Of a DNA stretch of 41,940 nt, positions 16,729-25,311 are shown one piece after another. Below the pieces are notes generated by a model. It did not search any database and was not told the origin of the DNA. It saw only the letters and a program-made list of their open reading frames with translations. The stretch comes from Candidatus Dormiibacterota bacterium. GTDB lineage: Bacteria > Chloroflexota > Dormibacteria > Dormibacterales > Dormibacteraceae. Within the stretch, counting starts at the first letter, position 1. The number at the start of each line of letters is the position of its first letter. The stretch covers positions 1 to 41,940 of the forward strand of contig PLYZ01000084.1 in assembly GCA_003151935.1 (NCBI GenBank), read 5' to 3'. The translations under genes were made by a program, and so were the position numbers.

Positions 16729-19311
16729 TTGACTCCATATCGCTCGCTCCCGTGGTCGGCCCAGGTCTACATTGCCGGCGTAATCGCGATCGGCGTTGGC
16801 ATGGTTGTGTTCGGGTGGGTTGTGCATCCGGTGCCGCCTGAAAAGATTGGCACTGTTCTCTACCTGGCCATTGGCACTCAGATCGCAGCATTGCGCCCGA
16901 TCCCGTGGAGAAGTGGCCACCATCAGGTACATGATCCGCTACTCGTAGCCACGGGTTTACTTGTTCCAGGCGGTGGAGTCGGGCTGGTTGCGTGGCTCGC
17001 GGTGTTTGATGGCAGGGTACCTGGTCGCACGATCACGTGGTGGGCGTTTCTATTCAATCGCGCGATGCTGGCCATTGCGAACGTTGTCCCGTCCCTCGCG
17101 GTGGCATCAATTGGGGTAGACGGCCATGACTGGTGGGCGATTCCAGCGCGCACGGTGATTTATGCCATAGCTTCCGTCGGACTCAACTACATCTTGACGG
17201 CGTTGGGCTGGTCATATATCGGACGCGCATCAGTGTTGACCACCCTGTTCGAGAACGTCAGCCTGTCAACCTTGCTTGCCACCGTTTCATTGACTTTTTC
17301 TGGCGGAATCATTTTCCTGCTTCTGAAGCGGCCAGAAGGCTACATCATGGTCCCGGCGTTGTTTGGTTTCGTGCTGGCCATCCGCGGCTACCTCGCCGAC
17401 GCGCAGCGACAGACGTTACTCAAGGACCAGACACTCGCCCTAGCGGCCCAAGCGCTCGACGCCCGAGACCGATACACCGAGTCACACTCGATTCGTGTTG
17501 CTGAAATGGCGGGCCGACTTGGCGAGCACCTTGAGCTTGGCGATCCGCAATGTGAGCTCATTCGCACTGCTGGCGCTCTGCATGACCTCGGGAAGATCGG
17601 GGTACGCGACGATATCCTGAACAAACCCGGCCCGCTAAACGAGGAGGAATGGGAGATCATGCGGCGCCATCCCGATATCGGGGCGGACATGATCGCGAAG
17701 CATTCAGCTCTCGCCGAGGTCGCTCCAATAGTGCGGCATCATCACGAGCGTTGGGATGGATCGGGTTATCCCGCAGGCCTCAAGGGAGACGTCATTCCCT
17801 TCGGCGCCCGGATCTTGGCGGTCGCCGATTCCTTCGACACCATCACTGGCGCACGTCTTTATAGGCCTTCGCCCATGACGCCGATAGAAGGAGTGGAGGA
17901 CATCAGTCGCCGGGCGGACCGCTGGTATGACCCGAATGTGGTGGACGCGCTCAGAGAGCTGCATGGGCTCAAGCCTTTGGAAGTACTGAACCGCCCTGAG
18001 GTCCCGCGGCGGGTCACGACAATTCGAGTCCTCCGATCGAACCCCGCCTTCAGCAGCTTGATCACTGCCATTGGGATCTCTGCGCTCGGAGACCCGCTGA
18101 CCCAGGTAGCGACGCTCGTATCAATCTATATCGCCACAAGTGACGCTCGGTTTGTCGCCCTTGGATTCATTATCCAAGCACTCGGCACGATCGTCATGAG
18201 TAGTGTGTTTGGCGGCGTCGCTGACAGGCTACCCCGACGCGGATTGGTCGTCGGACTCGAACTCGCTCGCGCCGCAATGTTGCTTGCAACGCCATTCCTC
18301 ATCGGAATGGACCAGGTAGCCCTCCGAAAACACTTCTGGCTGATCTACCCAGTTCTGTTGTTTCTCGCGTGCGTCAACGCGCTGGTACAGCCGGCTCGTC
18401 AGGCGGCCATACCCGGCTTGGTACCAGCGGGACAGATTGGAAAAGCCAATGCCATGGTGACGGCTACAACGATGTTGGCCGGCGCGATTGGGTTCGGCTT
18501 GGCAGGTGCAATCTTGGCGCTCACGCCAAAGTCCACCAACATGCTCTTCGTTGCGGACGCGGTGACATTCATGTTGGGCGCGGCGATCGTCTTCAGCATC
18601 CCGTCCCTTGGCGGGGGCGCCCGGGCCGCGTCTGTCTCGGGCGCGCTGCGGCGTTCCTGGTCAGTTGTCGCCCTTCGGCCCCATCTCGTCGTGGGTACTC
18701 TGGCCGCGTTTTTGATCCCCCTCAGCTTTCCTGCGGCGCTCGCACTCGCGTATCAGTTTGGAGGCGGAACGTACGGAGGACAGGTCTACTCAACTCTGGA
18801 GCTAGTACTGTCGGTGGGGATCTTGGTGGGGTCGATGGCGGTCTCGGTGTTCAACTCAATTGGCTCAATGCGCACTGTCGGGGCAGGCCTCTTTGTGACC
18901 GGGATCTTTTCGATTGTCATCGCGATGAGTGCTTCGTTGGGTCTGAGCCCCCAGCTGTTTTGGATTTGGATCGGCATCGCTCTGTTCATCGCCTCGATCG
19001 GCAACCCTATCTACGCGGTCGCCAATCAGACTGCCGTTCTTGAGGCTGCCGACAACTCGAATCGGGGCACTGTCATGGCTACGCGATTTGGCTTGGTTCA
19101 GACCGCCAGCATCGTGGGGTTTGCCGCAGGCGGGCTGATCACACGACAGTTCGGCCCTCTGGCCGCTTACGGGGTTCTTGGCGTTGGCTTGGTACTGCTG
19201 GCCATGTATGCGATCGCCGCAGGCCGCAGCACTACAAATCCCCTTCACGGGGCTGCCTATGAGGAGGCCACTCTCCGAACGGCGGGAACTCAGTCGCAAG
19301 TAAAGACTTAA
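16729..19311 (+). CDS. Fusion protein: membrane sensor domain, HD-GYP phosphodiesterase and MFS transporter
   Basis: This protein of 860 residues has three parts. Residues 10-222 hold about seven transmembrane helices of a sensor type. Residues about 235-420 are a full HD-GYP domain: His253, the His285-Asp286 pair with Lys289 (HDLGKIG), His314, the HHH at 337-339, DGSGYP at 343-348 and Asp367. All metal and signature residues of cyclic-di-GMP phosphodiesterases are kept. Residues about 438-840 form a 12-span MFS transporter with the loop motif GGVADRLPRR (495-504), like DHA3-type drug exporters. The only possible start is TTG 16729, after an in-frame TAG at 16714; TAGAAT at 16714-16719 would give a nearly leaderless message. 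The reading frame is unbroken across both junctions. The codon use is less GC-rich than in flanking housekeeping genes. Confidence 0.9.
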   Translation: MTPYRSLPWSAQVYIAGVIAIGVGMVVFGWVVHPVPPEKIGTVLYLAIGTQIAALRPIPWRSGHHQVHDPLLVATGLLVPGGGVGLVAWLAVFDGRVPGRTITWWAFLFNRAMLAIANVVPSLAVASIGVDGHDWWAIPARTVIYAIASVGLNYILTALGWSYIGRASVLTTLFENVSLSTLLATVSLTFSGGIIFLLLKRPEGYIMVPALFGFVLAIRGYLADAQRQTLLKDQTLALAAQALDARDRYTESHSIRVAEMAGRLGEHLELGDPQCELIRTAGALHDLGKIGVRDDILNKPGPLNEEEWEIMRRHPDIGADMIAKHSALAEVAPIVRHHHERWDGSGYPAGLKGDVIPFGARILAVADSFDTITGARLYRPSPMTPIEGVEDISRRADRWYDPNVVDALRELHGLKPLEVLNRPEVPRRVTTIRVLRSNPAFSSLITAIGISALGDPLTQVATLVSIYIATSDARFVALGFIIQALGTIVMSSVFGGVADRLPRRGLVVGLELARAAMLLATPFLIGMDQVALRKHFWLIYPVLLFLACVNALVQPARQAAIPGLVPAGQIGKANAMVTATTMLAGAIGFGLAGAILALTPKSTNMLFVADAVTFMLGAAIVFSIPSLGGGARAASVSGALRRSWSVVALRPHLVVGTLAAFLIPLSFPAALALAYQFGGGTYGGQVYSTLELVLSVGILVGSMAVSVFNSIGSMRTVGAGLFVTGIFSIVIAMSASLGLSPQLFWIWIGIALFIASIGNPIYAVANQTAVLEAADNSNRGTVMATRFGLVQTASIVGFAAGGLITRQFGPLAAYGVLGVGLVLLAMYAIAAGRSTTNPLHGAAYEEATLRTAGTQSQVKT

Positions 19312-19353
19312 AAGCGGGGTCCGGGGGCGGCCTACCTCGTCATACTGCGGTGA

Positions 19354-20496
19354 TTGCGTAACGTGCGTTCGAGCCCGCATGGGCCCCCACACGAGATCGA
19401 ACCTGAGGCCCCGGCACCCTTAGCCGCCGCGGTGGTTTCGGCTTTGGCGCTCGATCCCAAGAGGCGGCGCCGATACCTCCAGATCGCCTTTGGCATCGTC
19501 GCTCTGCTGGTCGCGTTCGACGTGCTCTACCTGATGAGGGATTTCCTGGGTGCCTTCGTGCTGGGGGCGGCGATCGCCTTTCTCATCCAGCCCGCCGTTA
19601 CTCGCCTGGTTGCAGTCGGCGTTCCGCGCGTGGTGGCCATCGCGGTCATCTTCGTCGTGATCATCGCCCTCATGGCCGGCCTGGTGCTGCTGATCGTCCC
19701 CATGGGAGCACGAGAGGTGAGCCAGCTGCAGCGCCAGGTGCCGAGCCTCGCGGCGTCGGCTCAGAACACCATCAACAGCGTGCAAGGGTCTCCGGTCCAG
19801 ATCCTCGGCATCACCATCGATCTGAGAGCCGCGACGGACACGATCAACTCGCACCTCAAGGACTTCCTGCTCGGTCAATTTGGAAACGCGGTCACCATCG
19901 GCCTCACCGCCCTCACCACGCTCCTGCAGCTCGTGCTCATGTTCATCGTCGCCTTCCTCCTCGCGCTCGACGCTGCCGCCGCCAGGAAAGTGCTTCGTCG
20001 GCTGGTGCCCAATGACTACCGAACTGATTTCGATCAGATCTGGCGCAAAGTGCGGAAGATGCTGTACGCGTACGTTCGCGGCCAGCTGATCATCGCCGCG
20101 AGTATCGGCGTGCTGTCCGGTATCGCGTGCGCATTTCTAGGACTACCGGACGCGGTCGCGCTGGGCTTGATTGCCGGGATCACCGCATTGATCCCCTACC
20201 TTGGCCCGTTCATCGGGGCGGTCCCCGCCATCCTTGTCGGTTTGGCGGCGGGCCCTGTCAAAGCCCTCCTGGTCGCAGTCATCTACTTCCTCATCTCCAA
20301 CGTCATTCTCAACTTCGTCTATCCGAAGGTGATGGGTGACGCCGTCCGCCTGTCGCCGATCCTCGTGATCATGGCGTTCATCGCCGGCTACAGCTGGGCC
20401 GGGATCCTCGGCATGTTCGTCGCCGTCCCGATCGCGGCCACGCTTCGCATCCTCTTCGACCACATCTATCCACGCCTTTACGAGAAGCTCGCTTGA
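19354..20496 (+). CDS. AI-2E family transporter (YhhT/TqsA/PerM type)
   Basis: This is a polytopic membrane protein of 380 residues with the family pattern: three N-terminal helices, a soluble segment rich in Gln and Ser (REVSQLQRQVPSLAASAQNTI), and a C-terminal set with GLIAGITALIPYLGPFIGAVPA and the end MFVAVPIAATLRILFDH. Members are exporters for quite different solutes, and some export autoinducer-2; the substrate here is unknown. TTG 19354 is chosen because CATACT at 19341-19346 ends seven bases upstream, fitting a leaderless message; GTG 19363 is possible. The stop overlaps the next start, so this gene leads an operon with the phosphoesterase and glycosyltransferase. Confidence 0.85.
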   Translation: MRNVRSSPHGPPHEIEPEAPAPLAAAVVSALALDPKRRRRYLQIAFGIVALLVAFDVLYLMRDFLGAFVLGAAIAFLIQPAVTRLVAVGVPRVVAIAVIFVVIIALMAGLVLLIVPMGAREVSQLQRQVPSLAASAQNTINSVQGSPVQILGITIDLRAATDTINSHLKDFLLGQFGNAVTIGLTALTTLLQLVLMFIVAFLLALDAAAARKVLRRLVPNDYRTDFDQIWRKVRKMLYAYVRGQLIIAASIGVLSGIACAFLGLPDAVALGLIAGITALIPYLGPFIGAVPAILVGLAAGPVKALLVAVIYFLISNVILNFVYPKVMGDAVRLSPILVIMAFIAGYSWAGILGMFVAVPIAATLRILFDHIYPRLYEKLA

Positions 20497-21206
20497 AGGT
20501 CGCGATTTTCTCGGACATCCACGCCAACTGGCACGCGCTGGACGCGGTCCTCCGCGACTGTCCACAGGTGGACGAGACCTTGTGCCTCGGCGACGTTGTG
20601 GGCTACGGCGGCGATCCGAAACGGTGCATCGATGAGGTTGTGCATCGCGGCTGGTTGACGCTCGTGGGCAATCACGATCGCGCGTGCACCGACCCCGAGA
20701 TACTCGAGTGGTTCAATGAAGACGCGGCAACTGTGGTCCGCTGGACCGTCGACGTGATCGGTGATGAGCGACTCGGCTGGCTGCGTGGATTGCCCGACAG
20801 CCACGTCGAGCACGAAGTGCTGATGGTCCACGCAAGTCCTCGCGATCACATCTACGAGTACGTGCTGGATACAGCGGTCGCACACGCGAACCTGGAGCTG
20901 ATCAACGGCGGCGTGTGCTTCCACGGACACACTCATGTGCCAGGGATCTTCGGCATGTCGGACGGAGCGGTCACGCATGACTACCGTGTCGACACCTTTC
21001 GCCTCAAGGGCCCGGCGTTGGTAAACCCCGGCAGCGTCGGGCAACCGAGAGACGGCAGTCCAACCGCGAGCTACGGCGTCTGGGACACGGAGTTGGCGAC
21101 GTTCGAGTTCCGGCGTGTCCGCTACGACATCAAGGGCGCGCAGCGGGCGATTCGGAAGTCGAAGCTTCCGGAGCGTTTCGCGCTTCGACTCGAAACAGGG
21201 CGATGA
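20493..21206 (+). CDS. Calcineurin-like metallophosphoesterase (YfcE-like)
   Basis: This phosphoesterase of 237 residues has all five motifs: Asp8-x-His10 (FSDIHAN), Asp34 (LGDVVGYGG), Asn60-His61 (VGNHD), His113 (MVHASP) and GHTH at 145-148. These bind a dinuclear metal centre that hydrolyses phosphomono- or diesters. The TTG start overlaps the AI-2E gene stop, and the stop overlaps the ATG of the glycosyltransferase (ATGA). The position suggests action on a phosphorylated sugar, lipid or nucleotide of that pathway, but the substrate is not known. Confidence 0.88.
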   Translation: MKVAIFSDIHANWHALDAVLRDCPQVDETLCLGDVVGYGGDPKRCIDEVVHRGWLTLVGNHDRACTDPEILEWFNEDAATVVRWTVDVIGDERLGWLRGLPDSHVEHEVLMVHASPRDHIYEYVLDTAVAHANLELINGGVCFHGHTHVPGIFGMSDGAVTHDYRVDTFRLKGPALVNPGSVGQPRDGSPTASYGVWDTELATFEFRRVRYDIKGAQRAIRKSKLPERFALRLETGR

Positions 21207-23218
21207 CCCTGCGCCTCACCGAGAGGCGGCGAAGGCTCGCCTACGCGGCGGCGACCGGGGTGGGCGCCGGCTCGCTGGTGGTCTGGGCCTACTTCTGGGT
21301 CAACCTGGTCAGAGGCAACCTTCAAGGACCTGACTTCGTGTCGTTTTACTCGGCGGCCAGGCTGTACGTCCTCAAGGGAGGATCCGCCGTTTACGACCTC
21401 GCTCTCCAGAAGCAGTTCGAGCTGCAGGTCATCCCGCAGCCCCCCGACCGGTTCGTCGTGCTCCCGTACTTCCACCCTCCCTACTACACGTTGCTCATCG
21501 CGCCGCTGGCCGCGCTGAGCTACCGCCAGGCCTACTACGCCATGACCGCGTTCAACGTGCTGCTGGCGGCGGCGTTGATCGTCCTGCTGGTGCGGAACAG
21601 CTTGAGCATCCACGGCCGAGGCGCGATCGTGGCCGCGGCGATGATCGCCGGTTTCTTTCCGCTGTTCGTGACAGTGCTGCAGGGTCAGTCAGACCTCGTC
21701 GTCCTCGTGCCACTGGCGGCGGCCTACACGGCGTGGGCCAAGGGCCGCCACGGCTGGGCCGGCGTCTTCAGCGCCCTGGCCCTCGCCAAGCCTCAGCTTC
21801 TCCTCCTCATACCCGTGCTGTTCGTCGCGAGACGGGCGTGGCGTGCGCTGGCCGGCTTTGTCGGAGTGGTGGCAGCCCTCGGCCTGGTCTCGGCGGTGGG
21901 TTTCGGTCTGAGCGCCGTTGTTAATTATTTGGGCCTGGTCGGCGCGTGGGCGATCGGTGGCAAGCTGCCCACGAGCGGACAGCTCGTCTATACCGACACC
22001 GCCGCTTACTCGCTTCGCAACATCCTCGAGGCGATCCCCGGCGCCGGCAAGTACGTCGCCCTCATCGTCCTTGTCCTGCTGCTGGTCCTGGCGGCCCTCT
22101 CCCTGAGCTGGCGCCCCGACAAGCCACGGCTGGATTTCGCCGTTGCGGTGGCCGCGTCGCTGGTCTTGAGCCCACACCAGAACGTGCACGACCTCGCGCT
22201 CATGGTCATCCCCGGCTTTGCCCTCGCCGACCTCGCTCTGGCCGGGCAGCTGCGGTCGCCGCGTGCGGCCGCGGTCGTGCTGGCAATCGCGTATATCGCG
22301 ATCAACATGACGCTCGCCATAAACCTGTGGTCGGCAGCCCTGGGAGCGCTGCTGGTAGCCGCCTACCTGACTTTCGAGCGGATGTCGGTCAAGCCCGATC
22401 CCATTCCGCTTGGTGAGCTGACGTGGAGCGGGCCGCGCCCCCGGCGCGTGATCGTCCTGCCCGCCTACAAGGCGGCGAAGACTCTCAACGAGGTGGTCGG
22501 CGACATCCCGCAGGGTCATGCAGACCGGATCCTTCTTGTCGACGATGCCAGCGCAGACGCCACCGTCAGCGTCGCCACCGCGCTCAGCCTCGATGTGATC
22601 CGCCATCAGCGCAACCTTGGCTATGGCGGGAATCAGAAGACCTGCTACAGCCAGGCGCTGAAGATGGGCGCCGACGTCGTGGTCATGCTGCACCCGGATG
22701 GCCAGTACGACCCGGCCATCATCCCGAATCTATGTCGAGTCATCGAGAACGGCGAGGCCGATATCGTGCTCGGCTCCAGGTGGCTCGGCATTGATCCCGC
22801 CAAGGCGGGAATGCCGTGGTGGAAGCGCATCGGCAACCGCTTCCTGACCTCGGCCGAGAACAGAGTCCTTGGGCTGAACCTCTCCGAGTACCACACCGGT
22901 TACCGCGCGTATTCGCGACGCTTCCTCGAGGCGATTCCATTTCTCGAGAACAGCAACGACTTCGTGTTCGACACGCAGGTGCTCATCCAGGCCGCGGCCT
23001 TCAGGTTCAGGATCGGCGAGGTCCCCGCGATCGGGAAGTACCACGAAGATGCAAGCTCGATCAGCTTTTCGACCTCGACCGTCTACGGCCTCAAGACGCT
23101 GGCGGCGCTCGCCAGGTACGTGAGCCACCGCGCCGGCTTCACGTGTCGCTGGCTGACGCCGGCTTCAGATGCCGGCAAACAGGCGCTTGCGGTAGGCCAG
23201 GTAGCCCACCACAGCTAG
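21203..23218 (+). CDS. GT87-GT2 fusion: polyprenol-dependent glycosyltransferase joined to a dolichol-P-mannose-synthase-like domain
   Basis: This protein has 671 residues. Residues 1-400 are a GT-C enzyme of the GT87/DUF2029 type with eight or more membrane spans and the near-N-terminal motif GPDFVSFYSAARLYVLKG, plus YFHPPYYTLLIAP. Residues about 410-640 are a cytoplasmic GT2 domain: VIVLPAYKAAKTLNEVV, LLVDDASADAT, the acidic metal motif in LHPDGQYDPAII and the acceptor region YHTGYRAYSRRFLEAIPF. DPM1-like GT2 domains charge polyprenyl phosphate with a sugar, and GT87 enzymes use such lipid-linked sugars on the outer face, so one chain may make and use the same donor. The C-terminus overlaps the convergent DUF2127 gene by 54 bases. 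Confidence 0.85.
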   Translation: MTLRLTERRRRLAYAAATGVGAGSLVVWAYFWVNLVRGNLQGPDFVSFYSAARLYVLKGGSAVYDLALQKQFELQVIPQPPDRFVVLPYFHPPYYTLLIAPLAALSYRQAYYAMTAFNVLLAAALIVLLVRNSLSIHGRGAIVAAAMIAGFFPLFVTVLQGQSDLVVLVPLAAAYTAWAKGRHGWAGVFSALALAKPQLLLLIPVLFVARRAWRALAGFVGVVAALGLVSAVGFGLSAVVNYLGLVGAWAIGGKLPTSGQLVYTDTAAYSLRNILEAIPGAGKYVALIVLVLLLVLAALSLSWRPDKPRLDFAVAVAASLVLSPHQNVHDLALMVIPGFALADLALAGQLRSPRAAAVVLAIAYIAINMTLAINLWSAALGALLVAAYLTFERMSVKPDPIPLGELTWSGPRPRRVIVLPAYKAAKTLNEVVGDIPQGHADRILLVDDASADATVSVATALSLDVIRHQRNLGYGGNQKTCYSQALKMGADVVVMLHPDGQYDPAIIPNLCRVIENGEADIVLGSRWLGIDPAKAGMPWWKRIGNRFLTSAENRVLGLNLSEYHTGYRAYSRRFLEAIPFLENSNDFVFDTQVLIQAAAFRFRIGEVPAIGKYHEDASSISFSTSTVYGLKTLAALARYVSHRAGFTCRWLTPASDAGKQALAVGQVAHHS

Positions 23219-23695
23219 GTTCAACAACAGCGCTCCGATTTTGAACAGCGTCACGTTGTGTATGACCTCGTAAGCCTCGTAGGGGATCAGGATTCCGGTC
23301 GCGATCACGGTCAGGTACTCGGCCCAGCGCCGGCGCATCGCGAGCCCCACACCCTCCGTGCCCTCAAGGAGGGCATATAGGATCGCGCCGATCGCAAGGA
23401 TGGTGACGTGGTTGAACGTGCCGATCAGCAAGAGCGCACGCAGCAGGAGTTCGGCGATCACGCCGTCGTCGGCGTCGAGGTTGAGCTGGTCCTGGGCGTA
23501 AGTCGCCCAGGTCGCGAGCAGGCCTTTCTCGCCGGCCACGAGCAACCCGATGGCGAGTGCGGTAAGCACGATCGCCTTGACGATTCGCTCGACGATGATG
23601 ACCTTGATAAACGCGTCGTGCTCACCGCCCATCCGACCGAGCTCGGCCCAGAAACGGCTGAGATAGGTAGGCCTGGATGCGGACGCTCGAGTCAT
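23165..23695 (-). CDS. DUF2127 family membrane protein
   Basis: This membrane protein of 176 residues has four predicted helices and the DUF2127 C-terminal pattern RRWAEYLTVIATGILIPYEAYE followed by LLLNLAVVGYLAYR. The function is unknown. The ATG at 23695 starts just before TRASASRP. Its 3' end overlaps the glycosyltransferase gene convergently. It lies 26 bases downstream of the universal stress protein gene and is probably cotranscribed with it. Confidence 0.85.
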   Translation of the reverse strand: MTRASASRPTYLSRFWAELGRMGGEHDAFIKVIIVERIVKAIVLTALAIGLLVAGEKGLLATWATYAQDQLNLDADDGVIAELLLRALLLIGTFNHVTILAIGAILYALLEGTEGVGLAMRRRWAEYLTVIATGILIPYEAYEVIHNVTLFKIGALLLNLAVVGYLAYRKRLFAGI

Positions 23696-23721
23696 CGTTC
23701 TGACCTTAAAAAGCGGATTGC

Positions 23722-24177
23722 TCAGGCCGAGTGTTCGCGGTGCTCCCGGAACAGCATTACGCGGCAGTTGGCGTTCTTCAGGACATACGGCACTGTCTTG
23801 CCCATGTTGAACTCGCCGAACCGCCTCTTGTACGGCAGGCCCATCACGATCAGGTCCGCGCCCCATTCGACCGCCTCATCGACGAGCGCCGGACCGGTGT
23901 CGCGCGCCTGGACCAGCTCGGTCTCGACCGCCAGCTGCGTCTGGGCCGCCAGCTGCTCCACCTCGTCCAGGATCTTCTCCCCCCGCTCCACGACATCGTC
24001 CAGCACGGCTCCCAGGGGCAGCGAGCGGTTCACCTCGATGATGTGCACCGCGTACAGCTTCCCGCCCTGGGGGTCCGTCATCCGGCACGCCAGTCGCACC
24101 GTCTCGGCGTCGATGCCCTGCCCGCCCACGGCGACCAGCACCTTCTTGGAGGCACTCGGATGCGTGTGATCGGCCAT
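23722..24177 (-). CDS. Universal stress protein (UspA family)
   Basis: This is a single Usp domain of 151 residues. It begins KKVLVAVGGQGIDAETVRLACRM, has the middle EWGADLIVMGLPYKRRFGEFNMGKTVPYVLKNANCRVML and ends shortly after. The usual ATP-binding signature G-x2-G-x9-GS/T is altered (GLPYKRRFGEFNMGKTV), so nucleotide binding is uncertain. The ATG overlaps the stop of the upstream small membrane protein (TGATG), so the two are translationally coupled. Confidence 0.85.
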   Translation of the reverse strand: MADHTHPSASKKVLVAVGGQGIDAETVRLACRMTDPQGGKLYAVHIIEVNRSLPLGAVLDDVVERGEKILDEVEQLAAQTQLAVETELVQARDTGPALVDEAVEWGADLIVMGLPYKRRFGEFNMGKTVPYVLKNANCRVMLFREHREHSA

Positions 24178-24383
24178 CAGTACTGCGGCCCTCGCCGGAT
24201 CCGCCGGACCACGACATATGCCCCAAAGCCCCACGAGATCGCGACCGTGACCGCGCCGATCACCTGAGACGCAGCGTCGAGTCCCCGGTGCCCGGCCAGG
24301 TAGACCAGCACCCAAAGGCCAAGTCCGAGCGCCATGAGACCCATGAACGTGAATGGGAAGCGCAAGTGGTCAAATCCTAACAA
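24177..24383 (-). CDS. Small two-span membrane protein
   Basis: The product has up to 68 residues, with two hydrophobic segments (FTFMGLMALGLGLWVLVYLAG and VIGAVTVAISWGFGAYVVV) joined by a short polar loop, and a basic C-terminus. No family is recognised. TTG 24383 gives the full length, while TTG 24365 has an AGGA eight bases upstream and may be the true start. It heads a minus-strand set with the universal stress protein and DUF2127 genes and is divergent from the TrkA pair. Confidence 0.6.
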   Translation of the reverse strand: MLGFDHLRFPFTFMGLMALGLGLWVLVYLAGHRGLDAASQVIGAVTVAISWGFGAYVVVRRIRRGPQY

Positions 24384-24400
24384 GCCTGGCGGGAGGCACC

Positions 24401-24420
24401 ATTACAGGCCTCCCTATAAT
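24401..24420. promoter_or_regulatory. Divergent -10 boxes between the small membrane protein and TrkA genes
   Basis: TATAAT (24415-24420) points to the TrkA-type gene, whose TTG start is ten bases on. On the other strand TGTAAT (24406-24401) points to the small membrane protein. Neither has a clear -35 hexamer. Confidence 0.5.
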
Positions 24421-24429
24421 CAACCAGCC

Positions 24430-24852
24430 TTGAAGCTGCTGATCGTGGGGTGCGGGCGAGTCGGCTCGCAGATCGCCGCCGACATGGATCGCTTTGGCCA
24501 CCAGGTGGTCATCATCGACAAGGACCCGAACCAGTTTTCGCGGGCGGCCACACGCGGCGTGCTGACCACGGATTTCAAGGGCGACCAGGTGGTCGGCAAC
24601 GGCACCGACGCCGACGTCCTCCGTAGGGCTGGGATCGAGGACGCCGATGGCTTCGTAGCGGTGACGGAGGGTGACAACCGCAACATCATGGCCGCGCAGG
24701 TTGCCAAGCACGTTTTCAAGGTCCCCCGCGTCGTGGCCCGCATCTACGACCCCGAGCGGGCCGAGGCCTACGAGAAGCTTGGCCTGCACACCATCTGTCC
24801 GACCATCGAAGGCGCGAAACACATAGAGAAGACCTTGCTGGAGACTCACTAA
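24430..24852 (+). CDS. TrkA-N (RCK) potassium-uptake regulator, first copy
   Basis: This is a Rossmann-fold NAD-binding RCK domain of 140 residues: LKLLIVGCGRVGSQIAADM with GxGxxG, acidic strand end VVIIDKDPNQF, then DFKGDQVVGNGTDADVLRRAGIEDADGFVAVTEGDNRN. There is no C-terminal TrkA-C domain. Such subunits gate a Trk/Ktr K+ channel in response to NAD(H) or ATP; the membrane subunit is not in this window. TTG 24430 follows TATAAT closely, so the message seems nearly leaderless. A second RCK gene follows five bases after the stop, and the two probably form a hetero-oligomer. Confidence 0.9.
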   Translation: MKLLIVGCGRVGSQIAADMDRFGHQVVIIDKDPNQFSRAATRGVLTTDFKGDQVVGNGTDADVLRRAGIEDADGFVAVTEGDNRNIMAAQVAKHVFKVPRVVARIYDPERAEAYEKLGLHTICPTIEGAKHIEKTLLETH

Positions 24853-24857
24853 CACCC

Positions 24858-25259
24858 ATGTACGTGATCGTCGTTGGCGGCGGCACGGTCGGCTATTACA
24901 TGTCACGCGACCTGCTCGAGCGTGGACACGAGGTCACCCTCATCGAGAAAAACTCGAGCCGAGCCGACTGGCTCGAGACTCAGCTCGGCAGCATCGTGAT
25001 GCGCGGTGACGGATGCGAGGTGAAGTTTCTCTCGCAGACGGGCATCGAACGCGCGGATGCAATTCTCGCGGTCACCGCCGACGACGAGGACAACCTCATC
25101 GCGCTGCAGATGGCTAAGAAGCACTTCAATGTGAAGAAGACCATCGCGAGGGTCAACAATCCTTCCAACGTCGAGATCTTCAAGATGCTCGGTGTCGACG
25201 AGGCCGTCTCCGCCACGGACGTCCTGCTCGCGGCGCTGGAACCTCCGATCACGACCTGA
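24858..25259 (+). CDS. TrkA-N (RCK) potassium-uptake regulator, second copy
   Basis: This is another single RCK domain of 133 residues: MYVIVVGGGTVGYYMSRDLLERGHEVTLIEKN, then GDGCEVKFLSQTGIERADAILAVTADDEDN. It is clearly related to the preceding gene but divergent (GGGTVG in place of GCGRVG), which points to an old duplication with specialised subunits. The pair resembles single-domain KtrA/CeoB-like partners. A bidirectional terminator follows directly. Confidence 0.9.
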   Translation: MYVIVVGGGTVGYYMSRDLLERGHEVTLIEKNSSRADWLETQLGSIVMRGDGCEVKFLSQTGIERADAILAVTADDEDNLIALQMAKKHFNVKKTIARVNNPSNVEIFKMLGVDEAVSATDVLLAALEPPITT

Positions 25260-25270
25260 CGAAAAATAAA

Positions 25271-25297
25271 AAGGACCGCTCGCGTGGAGCGGTCCTT
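25271..25297. terminator. Bidirectional intrinsic terminator
   Basis: AAGGACCGCTC (25271-25281) and GAGCGGTCCTT (25287-25297) form a perfect 11-bp stem with a GCGTG loop. A-rich sequence on the left side gives a U-rich tail for minus-strand transcripts from DUF5679, and the right side ends in TTTCA for the TrkA transcript. Confidence 0.85.
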
Positions 25298-25311
25298 TCA
25301 TCGAAGCTTCG

